Source: DASUNP01 sp963728545 (GTDB taxonomy: Bacteria; Acidobacteriota; Blastocatellia; UBA7656). From it: a stretch of DNA of 64,000 nucleotides. Both the position numbers and the translations under genes were made by a program. Where the stretch lies: positions 4,650,001-4,714,000 of the forward strand of contig CAVSKO010000002.1 of the NCBI GenBank assembly GCA_963728545.1, read 5' to 3'. Position 1 is the stretch's first letter. The number at the start of each line of letters is the position of its first letter. Positions 1 to 6,747 of the stretch are shown piece after piece. Below the pieces are notes generated by a model. That model saw only the letters and a list, made by a program, of their open reading frames with translations, did no database searches and was not told the DNA's origin.

Positions 1-738
1 CGGAGCGCGGATAATCTGCTTCAAATTATCAACGTGAGGGGGCAATAGTCTCAGGTACTGGTCCAGCAGCTTGGGGCAATGCTCAAAAAGTATGTTCAAT
101 TTCGCGAGATAGTCTTCGCGGAACACAAAGAGTATTTTGATCGGCAGGTCTTCGTCTTTTATCAGCGTGATGAGCGAATCGAGTATCTTTTTTTGACACT
201 CGGCTGCTTCAAGCGCCTGTTGGTTTTGCTCTCCGCGCTGTGCTTCTTCAAACAGCGTGATGAATTCTTCAAACTGGTCGAACATCAGAATCGGGGTTCG
301 CTCGAATGCGCTACGTTGCGGGGCCGCGTTCTTAAACTCCATAAGACGCGACATGAATGATTCGATGGAGACCTCAAAGCTTGCGGACGTTTCGTCTTTC
401 GCAAAGTTCGAAGGCAAAAACGAAACCTGCTCGCCCGCGCTCGTCATTATGCGCTCGACTTTGATCTCTTTGCCTGCTCGCGGCTGCACGCGAAGCCGGT
501 CAGGCACATAATCTTCGTCGAGTAACTTTGGGATCAGTCCGGCGTTGATCAAAGAAGATTTGCCCGTGCCCGAATCGCCGTAGACCAGCACCGCTCGATA
601 GATGGTTATGCTGCTTTGCAAATCCCATATCTCATCGTTGCGAGCGGCAAAGATCTGCTGATCCATAAAACGAAAAGGCTCTATGCCGGGATAAGGCGAT
701 TCAGGAATCGGCAAGCCTTGGGTCGCTGCACTCGTCAT
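1..738 (-). CDS. STAND-type NTPase (nSTAND1-like), truncated by window edge
   Basis: Open for 246 codons from an ATG at 738 to the left edge, so only the N-terminal part is present. The AGGAGC ribosome site lies 6 bases before the ATG. The first 40 residues carry the PYPGIEPF...RNDEIWDLQ pattern that introduces the conflict-system STAND domain called nSTAND1. A Walker A motif YGDSGTGKSS is at about 53-62 and a Walker B-like ILMFDQFEEF follows near residue 155. STAND proteins are ATP-driven sensors that oligomerise on recognising a trigger; the missing C-terminus would normally hold WD40, TPR or another sensor. The SIR2-like gene ends 13 bases upstream, so the two are probably one transcript. 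A defence role is inferred from this pairing. Confidence 0.8.
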   Translation of the reverse strand, partial: MTSAATQGLPIPESPYPGIEPFRFMDQQIFAARNDEIWDLQSSITIYRAVLVYGDSGTGKSSLINAGLIPKLLDEDYVPDRLRVQPRAGKEIKVERIMTSAGEQVSFLPSNFAKDETSASFEVSIESFMSRLMEFKNAAPQRSAFERTPILMFDQFEEFITLFEEAQRGEQNQQALEAAECQKKILDSLITLIKDEDLPIKILFVFREDYLAKLNILFEHCPKLLDQYLRLLPPHVDNLKQIIRAP

Positions 739-751
739 ACACTTGCTCCTG

Positions 752-1723
752 TCAGGGCTGCTGAGGCGGCACGCTTGTCGGCATCTCCTCTTTCTTCACG
801 GCGCGGTAGAGCTTCGGCACGTAGTCCCAAAGGTTCTCTACGATGAAAGTCACATGACGCCGTTGATTCTCATAAATGTCGCGGATCAAATCATCCGGCT
901 TGATGTCTACCGAGTAATTCGGCGGGATGCGCGCGGCATCCAGTTGCCAGCGGATAGTCTTGAACAGCACGCGAAAGTTATAGTCCATCAAGCTGTAGCC
1001 GATAAAAAGCGTCGGCCACTTTGCCAGGTACGTCAGCACGTTTTTGCCTACGGGGTGAAAGGGCTGCTTATCACCCATCCGCAACATGAAATGTATATAG
1101 TCCTCTTCGGTAATAACTATCGATTCCGGCTCGTCTATGTCGCCGTGTATCTTCAGGATGTAAGGGCGCGCGGGGTTTGGCGTGGCCGAGCAATCCGTGG
1201 TCGGCGCTTTATTGTCGGGATTATAAATGCAGACCTCATATTGATCGCGCGGTTTGCCGAGCGCTGTTTCATAAAGCTGGTCATAGTTGGTGGTGACGAC
1301 TATGGGGAAATTCAATTGCGCGAGCGCGTACAGCACGGGCGAAGGCTCGCGGTCGTCGCGCACGGCGGTGGCGATCTCTTCGACGAGCCGGAACCGGGAT
1401 TTCTTTGACTCGTAATGCTGCGTCACTCTTTGAAGGTTCCACGTATCCTTACCCGGAAAGCCGCTCTTTTTCGCAAGTTGCGCCGACAACTCACCGCCGA
1501 TTGGAGGGCTTTTTTCTTTGGAATATTGATACTTGCTGTCCGGCGAGGGCGGCACGTGAATGGCCGAGCCGAGAAAGAGTATGCACTGATTCCTGGCGAC
1601 CTTGCCGGCTATGTATTCCAGGTTCTCATCGTTTTCCGGGCTCTGCTGCGGGGTAATGACCGACGCGCTGTCATCCGGCACCGCATCGCGGCTCGCAGGG
1701 GGGTTAATAGAATCAGGTGGCAT
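752..1723 (-). CDS. SIR2-like NAD-binding protein (candidate NADase effector)
   Basis: This 323-residue cytoplasmic protein has SIR2_2-type signatures: LFLGS at 49-53 (NAD-binding loop), TTNYD at 144-148 with N146, KIHGD at 191-195 with H193, and GYSLMDYNFR at 242-251. There is no Cys4 zinc ribbon of the deacetylase sirtuins. In bacteria such stand-alone SIR2 domains often cleave NAD+ during abortive infection; that is family knowledge, not shown here. The first 30 residues are Ser/Pro-rich and probably disordered. The stop codon lies 13 bases before the STAND NTPase start, giving the order effector then sensor. It could instead be a metabolic NAD-binding protein, but the STAND neighbour favours defence. 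Confidence 0.8.
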   Translation of the reverse strand: MPPDSINPPASRDAVPDDSASVITPQQSPENDENLEYIAGKVARNQCILFLGSAIHVPPSPDSKYQYSKEKSPPIGGELSAQLAKKSGFPGKDTWNLQRVTQHYESKKSRFRLVEEIATAVRDDREPSPVLYALAQLNFPIVVTTNYDQLYETALGKPRDQYEVCIYNPDNKAPTTDCSATPNPARPYILKIHGDIDEPESIVITEEDYIHFMLRMGDKQPFHPVGKNVLTYLAKWPTLFIGYSLMDYNFRVLFKTIRWQLDAARIPPNYSVDIKPDDLIRDIYENQRRHVTFIVENLWDYVPKLYRAVKKEEMPTSVPPQQP

Positions 1724-2112
1724 ACTCTACGCTCCTTATAGACTCTTCGCAAAGGCAAGCGGGCCGGCAGCGCTTCAGAAGGCCGGGATAATCTTTATCG
1801 CAGCCAGAGAGTATGTAAACCAAATTGCAAAGAGAGTCAATCCCCGATGCACGGCTGTAACAAAGTCGATTTTGTTGGGCTGAACTGGATTCGAAGATCA
1901 AAGCTCGAAAAAGCAATGTGCGATTTCCCTCAGCTTTTCTCAACTTGCATATCGCGGCGACTGCGCCAAGTCCTTTGTTTTCATTTCTCAAGCTACTTTG
2001 TTACAGCCCTGATCCCCGATGTCGGCCTATTGATCGGTGAAGGCGCGACACGAGCGGGCGCGGCGGGAAGCAGCAGCTATATAAATGAAGTGAGAGCCGG
2101 GCGACTCCGGCG
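1724..2112. other. Intergenic stretch without a supported gene
   Basis: About 390 bases separate the SIR2-like gene from the phosphatase gene. Short open frames exist on both strands but lack ribosome sites, overlap the SIR2 start, or show no protein-like pattern. The stretch should contain the promoter of the SIR2-STAND pair, although no convincing -35/-10 pair was recognised. Confidence 0.5.
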
Positions 2113-2631
2113 CTATTTCTTTCGATATTTCTCGATGTACTTCACGGCAAACTCGTCGAGGTGCGGGGCTTCGCGGAGGCCGACCTTGGCGGCATCTTCC
2201 CTGGCGGCGTCGATCGTCCACCCGTCGCGCAACACGCGCCGTATCATCCAGAATGCGCCGACGCGGATGGCTGCCGTGCAGTGGATAAAAGCGGGCCGGT
2301 TTTGGGGGTCGTCCGTCAGCTTGAGGAATTCTGTTACCTGCTCTTCTTTCGGATCACCGTAGGCGACGGGTATGTTGAAGTAGCGCAGGCCGAGTTCTTT
2401 TGCCTTAGCCTCTTCTTCGGCGGCGCGATGCTCGCTCGGCTGTCGCAGGTTGATGATCGCCTTGACGCCGTCCGCTTTCAGCTTTTCCAGGTTCTCCATT
2501 CTCGGCTGGCCGCCGGTGCAGAACTGGTCGTTGACGCGCAAGAAATTGCGTATGGGCGGGACCTCTTGTTGAGCCAGCACGGGCAAAGCCGCAAGCATCG
2601 CGATTAAAAGCAGGTTGAATACTTTTTTCAT
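2113..2631 (-). CDS. Secreted dual-specificity-phosphatase-like protein
   Basis: This 172-residue protein starts with a signal peptide (KK then a hydrophobic run, cleavage near LAQ at 19-21). The mature part resembles the DSP/DUF442 phosphatase fold: TGGQP at 39-43, AIINLRQPSEH at 58-68 and an active-site loop IHCTAAIRVG with C118 and R123. The Cys-to-Arg spacing is one residue shorter than in the classical HCxxGxxR loop and resembles the DUF442 branch. It likely acts on phosphorylated substrates in the periplasm or outside the cell; the substrate is unknown. A distant relative with the classical loop is at 28.5 kb in the same window. Confidence 0.75.
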   Translation of the reverse strand: MKKVFNLLLIAMLAALPVLAQQEVPPIRNFLRVNDQFCTGGQPRMENLEKLKADGVKAIINLRQPSEHRAAEEEAKAKELGLRYFNIPVAYGDPKEEQVTEFLKLTDDPQNRPAFIHCTAAIRVGAFWMIRRVLRDGWTIDAAREDAAKVGLREAPHLDEFAVKYIEKYRKK

Positions 2632-2651
2632 AACTGTAGTTTATTATATCA

Positions 2652-3155
2652 TCAGCCGCCGACAGTCAATCCGCCAGGATTATCAGTTAAATAAAGATAC
2701 CATCCTTGCTGCTTCGCGGTTTTTCTGCGATGGCAGTTAGCGCAACGGACTTCGCATTTCTCTATCTCTTCCGAGATTCTTCCCCAGGTCTTAAGAGAGC
2801 TTACCATAGCGGAAACTTCTCCGGTTTTATTCTTGCTTTCTTTGTGATCAAATTCTAAGACTACAGGATCAGTCTCGCCGCAATCTACACATGGATGCGA
2901 TAAAAGATAGTCAAATACTCTCCTACGAATTTTCTCGCGAACAGCTTTATTTCTTCGCCGCGCTTTTTTAACGTAGTAATCGGTATTCTTCCTGTAATGT
3001 TCTTGAACATACAATCGCATGCAATCACGACACGATGCATGTCTTAACCCTTTAGCTTTTAGTTTCCAGGTAAACTCTTCTAAAGATTTTTGCTTACCGC
3101 AAGCCGGGCATGTTTCATGAAATCTCCGAAGGCTAAAAGGTAGTCTGGGGATAAT
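2652..3155 (-). CDS. HNH endonuclease-like zinc-binding protein, start unresolved
   Basis: The frame has a CPAC...CRDC zinc-knuckle pair, then a C-terminal HNH-type core: CVDCGETDPVVLEFDHKE followed by CEVRCANCHRRKT. Such proteins are metal-dependent nucleases. The start is a problem. The only in-frame ATG (3221) lies inside the tRNA-Arg gene, and no ATG, GTG or TTG occurs in frame between the tRNA and the first zinc finger. The coordinates given use an in-frame ATT at 3155. A good GGAG site sits 5 bases before an ATG at 3118 that is in the wrong frame by one base, so either a rare start or an N-terminal frameshift is possible. Lower G+C than its neighbours hints at transfer. Confidence 0.6.
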   Translation of the reverse strand: MIPRLPFSLRRFHETCPACGKQKSLEEFTWKLKAKGLRHASCRDCMRLYVQEHYRKNTDYYVKKARRRNKAVREKIRRRVFDYLLSHPCVDCGETDPVVLEFDHKESKNKTGEVSAMVSSLKTWGRISEEIEKCEVRCANCHRRKTAKQQGWYLYLTDNPGGLTVGG

Positions 3156-3162
3156 AGCTGGA

Positions 3163-3236
<74 letters not shown>

Positions 3237-3315
3237 ATCATCGATTGTGCATAAAGATTAACGAGCAGGCTGAGGTTATGTCAAATCTCAGAGAGTGATA
3301 GAAAGGTAAGGCGAA

Positions 3316-3500
3316 AGCCCCGAAGGGGCGCAATCCGATAGCCCGGTGCATCGCGCCGGGTAGTAGGCGATAGATAGCAACAAGCCCTGTAAGGGCGAAA
3401 TAATCCGACGATTTATTTCGCCCTTTCAGGGCTTGTATTAATTTGCGATGTCGGTCACATGGCGATGCCCTGTGCTATTGAATTGCGCCCCTTCGGGGCT
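3316..3500. repeat. Palindromic REP/BIME-like repeat (non-autonomous copy)
   Basis: A composite of short palindromes: GCCCCGAAGGGGCG, then GCCCGGTGCATCGCGCCGGG, then AAGCCCTGTAAGGGCGAAATAA. An inverted second copy follows, starting TTATTTCGCCCTTTCAGGGC and ending GCGCCCCTTCGGGGC. The same modules in the same order flank the IS200-like transposase at 33.9-34.4 kb. This copy has no gene inside, so it is probably a non-autonomous derivative moved in trans. It could fold into strong RNA hairpins and end transcription from either side. Confidence 0.8.
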
Positions 3501-3504
3501 GTGA

Positions 3505-4209
3505 TCAAAACGGAGCTACTGCGCTCGCTTGATTGAGCGGGCGGTAAAGCTCGTTGAAGTCGCGCACGCTGCGCTCGAATACCGATTGAAATGTGTTTAT
3601 ATCTTCCGGGTGGACGGTCAAATTCACTCCGTTTGCAAATGCGAGATACGTGTCGAGCGTGCGAAGCTGAGGCGATACTAAGACTACGTATGTGCGCCGT
3701 CGCACCTGCGGGGTGAGCGTGTTGATGTATTGCATCATAGCCCCCGCGCCCTGATGGTCAAGGTCAAAGCCGGGGCTGAGCACGATCACTTCGGCGCGCG
3801 AATCGTGAAGTATCTCTACGGCTTCGGGAGCCAGGTCGGCTGAAAAAATCTCGTAGTACGCCGGGTCAAGCGCCGCGCGCAGTCGCTCGCGGGTTGCCGT
3901 GTCGTCAAGGCAAAGCAGCACGTGTCGGCGCTGCCACTTGCTGACTTCGCTTGATTGCGGCTGCGTTTGCTTAAGACCCGACAGCAACAATTCCGCAAGC
4001 GCGCTGAGCGGGTCTTTTTCCGTGCGCGCGCCCGTTGCAACCGCGTCGAGAACCCCGGCGGCGCCCGGCAATCGCGGCTCCTCTTTAGGCGGCGGCATGA
4101 TAGTCACCGACTGGCGGCAGCGCGGGCACAACACATTGAATGGCTCGGTAGGCAGCCTGTCATCATCAAAGCTGAGGCTCATCGCGCATTGTGGGCAACT
4201 GGCTATCAT
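3505..4209 (-). CDS. Zinc-ribbon protein with degenerate receiver-like domain
   Basis: 234 residues. The N-terminus holds an MJ0042-type zinc ribbon (CPQC at 5-8, CPRC at about 28-31). After a Pro-rich linker comes a domain from about residue 95 with the alternation of a response-regulator receiver (HVLLCLDD..., VIVLSPGFD..., TYVVLVSP). The phospho-acceptor Asp is not clearly in place, so it is probably a pseudo-receiver used for binding. It lies 24 bases downstream of the pilT-like gene on the same strand, suggesting an accessory role in pilus or surface motility control. The exact function is not known. Confidence 0.65.
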   Translation of the reverse strand: MIASCPQCAMSLSFDDDRLPTEPFNVLCPRCRQSVTIMPPPKEEPRLPGAAGVLDAVATGARTEKDPLSALAELLLSGLKQTQPQSSEVSKWQRRHVLLCLDDTATRERLRAALDPAYYEIFSADLAPEAVEILHDSRAEVIVLSPGFDLDHQGAGAMMQYINTLTPQVRRRTYVVLVSPQLRTLDTYLAFANGVNLTVHPEDINTFQSVFERSVRDFNELYRPLNQASAVAPF

Positions 4210-4233
4210 CTGTCTCCCCTTCGGTTCCTAGGT

Positions 4234-5427
4234 TTATCTCTCAACAATGTCTGCGCGCGCGCGCGCCATCGAATCTGCTGCGCGCGGGATGAAGTTGCGC
4301 TCTTCGCGGCGACTCAGCATGTCGTCGGAAGTCCCAAGCCCCGACAGCCGCAGCAGCAAATTCGACGGGTTGGTAGCAAAGGCCAGACCGTCTTCACGGG
4401 TGATCACCTTGCTGCGAATCATCCGCTCTATCACCTGATCGAAGTGCTGCATACCTTCAAGCTCGCCGTCGTTCATCGCCTCAAGCAAGGTCTTGCCTTC
4501 GGTTTCACCCTGCTCTATGTACTCGCGAGTGCGCGGAGTCGCTTTGCATATCTCGACCGCCGCGATGCGGCCCGACCCGTCCGCGCGGGGGATCAGCCGC
4601 TGCGTGACGATGTAGCGAAACGCCTGCGCCAGCCTCGTGCGTATGACGTGCTCTTCGGATTTCGGGTAGATGCCGATAATTCGATTAACGGTCTTTGACG
4701 CATCGGTCGTGTGCAAAGTCGATAGAACCAGGTGGCCCGTTTCCGAGGCTTCGAGCGCGATCTCGGTCGTCTCCATATCGCGCATCTCGCCCACGAGTAT
4801 TACCTTCGGGGCCTGGCGCAGCGCCGCACGCAGCCCGAGCGCAAAGGCGGGCGTGTCCGTACCCAGCTCCCGCTGATTGATCGTAGATTTCTTGTGCGAG
4901 TGCAGGAACTCTATCGGGTCTTCGATAGTGACTATGTGGTAGCTGTACTCGTTGTTGATCTTGTCTATGATGGCTGCGAGTGTAGATGATTTGCCCGACC
5001 CCGTCGGCCCCGTCAACAGGACTATTCCGTTCTTGAGATGAGATATGTCTCCGAGATGCGTCGGCAATGACAAACTTTCAATCGTAGGCACGTTCGTAGG
5101 AATCACGCGCATGACTACGGATATAGAGCCGCGCTGTTTGAAGATGTTTACGCGAAAGCGGACCCTGCTCGGTATTGCGTAGCTTATATCAGCCGCGCCG
5201 GTCTGTATGAAGCGGCGGGCCGCGTCGAGATTGCCTTCCATTAACGACATCGCGATTATTTCGGTCTGGTAAGGCGTCAGCGTTCTGAGTCCTTTTATAT
5301 CGACGGGCGTGAGCTTGCCGTTTATTTCGACCTGGGGCGGTCGTCCCACTGAGAAGTTTAAGTCGGAGATATTATCGGCCACCGAAAGCATCTTTTCGAG
5401 GATCGGCGGGAGGTCGAAGAAACTCAT
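4234..5427 (-). CDS. pilT: Type IV pilus twitching motility ATPase PilT-like
   Basis: 397 residues, slightly longer than typical PilT. It carries the hexameric secretion ATPase signatures: Walker A GPTGSGKS at 140-147, Asp box TIEDPIEF at 167-174, Walker B LVGEMRD at 211-217 and His box STLHTTDA near 236-243. PilT powers retraction of type IV pili at the inner membrane. The C-terminus is extended by about 30 residues rich in Arg and Ala. No pilB, pilC or pilin genes are adjacent, so the retraction motor is separated from the rest of the machine. PilU-like paralogues are the main alternative. Confidence 0.88.
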   Translation of the reverse strand: MSFFDLPPILEKMLSVADNISDLNFSVGRPPQVEINGKLTPVDIKGLRTLTPYQTEIIAMSLMEGNLDAARRFIQTGAADISYAIPSRVRFRVNIFKQRGSISVVMRVIPTNVPTIESLSLPTHLGDISHLKNGIVLLTGPTGSGKSSTLAAIIDKINNEYSYHIVTIEDPIEFLHSHKKSTINQRELGTDTPAFALGLRAALRQAPKVILVGEMRDMETTEIALEASETGHLVLSTLHTTDASKTVNRIIGIYPKSEEHVIRTRLAQAFRYIVTQRLIPRADGSGRIAAVEICKATPRTREYIEQGETEGKTLLEAMNDGELEGMQHFDQVIERMIRSKVITREDGLAFATNPSNLLLRLSGLGTSDDMLSRREERNFIPRAADSMARARADIVER

Positions 5428-5561
5428 TCTTGTCTCCTGAATTTAAGCGTCTGAAGTTAAGCGTCCGCTTTTCGAGGGTCTGGTGATCGAGGTAGGGGCA
5501 ACAGACGTTTCAGGTGTTGACAAGATACGATAAGAAGATAGAAAGGGCAATACTATTTTAA

Positions 5562-5608
5562 AGTAATGAGTGACGAGTCAAAGGGCTTTTAACTCATCAC
5601 TCATCACT
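5562..5608. terminator. Heptamer-based hairpin just after a stop codon
   Basis: Arms AGTAATGAGTGACGAGT (5562-5578) and ACTCATCACTCATCACT (5592-5608) pair with two mismatches around a 13-base loop. Each arm is built on a 7-base period. It begins 6 bases after the stop codon of the minus-strand gene ending at 5614 and probably acts as its terminator or mRNA 3' end. Confidence 0.6.
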
Positions 5609-5613
5609 GCTAA

Positions 5614-6678
5614 TTAACGCGAGCGGGGGCGCTCGGTACGAATTATCATCTCGGTTCCCGGCTCCAGCACCAGGTCTTTGTCGCCTTCCACATAAACGGT
5701 GCCGACGCCGCCAGCGCCGCCTATCACGGCCCCCAGCACAGCGCCTTTAGCTCCGCCGATGATCCCGCCTATGATGGCTCCGGCAGCAGCGCCGACGCCG
5801 CCGCGCACCTGCGAGTCTTTGCTGCGGCTGCCCGATTGAACGTTGCCTTCCTCATCCACTTTCTTTACCGTCTCAGACTCTATGATCTTTTCGAGGCTCG
5901 CAGTAATCTCAGCATCTCTTCCATCCTGAAGCCTGATACGGTCGAACGCCAGCGCCAGCTCGGTTCGCCCCGTCACGCGGCCCGAGCGATTGATGTTGGC
6001 GATGTGGCCTTCGATTATCGCGTCACGGTACAGGTCGGGCGAGATGACGACCGCTTCAAACTTGTCCCCGGATCGATTGTTCTTTGTGTTGATAGGCGAT
6101 GTCAGCCTGATCTCTAGCGCCGTGCCGCCAGGTATGTTCAGCGGCTCGGGGCCTTGAGGCCGATTGTCATCCCGCCTCGGCCTTGTTTGCTGCGGCGGCG
6201 GGTCTTGCTGCGGCGGCGGATCATCTCGTCGAAAATCGTTATCGCGCGATTGCTGATCCCTGGCCCTTTGCGCGTTGGCGAGCACGGCGGCCTTAGCAAT
6301 CACAGCCCCGTTGGCCGGGACGGCTGTGCTGCGCGCGCGACCGTAGTAGCCGTCCGTGTGTCCTATCTCAAACCCGAGATCATACCCTTGTGTGTATTCT
6401 ACATTCGCCGCGTGACGGGCGTCATACATCTGGTCGCGGCGGCGAAAACCGTCCGACGATTGAAAATCACGAGGCACGCCCTGACGCCAGTCGGCCTGCC
6501 CCTGCGTGAATCCATCACCATAACCTTTTTGATAGCCTTGATTGTAAATGCTGGGCGGCACTTTAGCCGCGGGCTTTGCGGGGGCTTTGCGCTGCGAGAA
6601 AGCCGAGCCTGCAAACAACGCCGTTATCATAATGCTTGCCAGAAGGGCCGAGAGAGTCGTTCGCCCCACTTTCCTCAT
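5614..6678 (-). CDS. Secreted protein with glycine-zipper C-terminus
   Basis: Start chosen at the ATG at 6678, 9 bases after a strong AAGGAGG; an ATG directly abutting that site is too close. The 354-residue product has a signal peptide ending near AFSQ. A Tyr/Gly-rich segment follows (GYQKGYGDGFTQG and GYDLGFEIGHTDGYYG), then a Pro/Arg/Gln-rich disordered stretch. Next is a domain with LEIRLTSPINTKNNRSGDKF, a pattern seen in bacterial outer-surface proteins. The end has a hydrophobic glycine zipper (AAAGAIIGGIIGGAKGAVLG). Likely envelope-associated; no enzymatic motif is visible. Confidence 0.75.
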   Translation of the reverse strand: MRKVGRTTLSALLASIMITALFAGSAFSQRKAPAKPAAKVPPSIYNQGYQKGYGDGFTQGQADWRQGVPRDFQSSDGFRRRDQMYDARHAANVEYTQGYDLGFEIGHTDGYYGRARSTAVPANGAVIAKAAVLANAQRARDQQSRDNDFRRDDPPPQQDPPPQQTRPRRDDNRPQGPEPLNIPGGTALEIRLTSPINTKNNRSGDKFEAVVISPDLYRDAIIEGHIANINRSGRVTGRTELALAFDRIRLQDGRDAEITASLEKIIESETVKKVDEEGNVQSGSRSKDSQVRGGVGAAAGAIIGGIIGGAKGAVLGAVIGGAGGVGTVYVEGDKDLVLEPGTEMIIRTERPRSR

Positions 6679-6747
6679 CTTACTCATCCTCCTTATTTGT
6701 CGATTGCGATTGATTGAATTTAGCAATCGGGTGATAGCAAATCAAAC

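Noticed and set aside
1713..1991. 92-codon minus-strand frame upstream of the SIR2-like gene
   Set aside because: It overlaps the SIR2 start and shows no conserved pattern or ribosome site.
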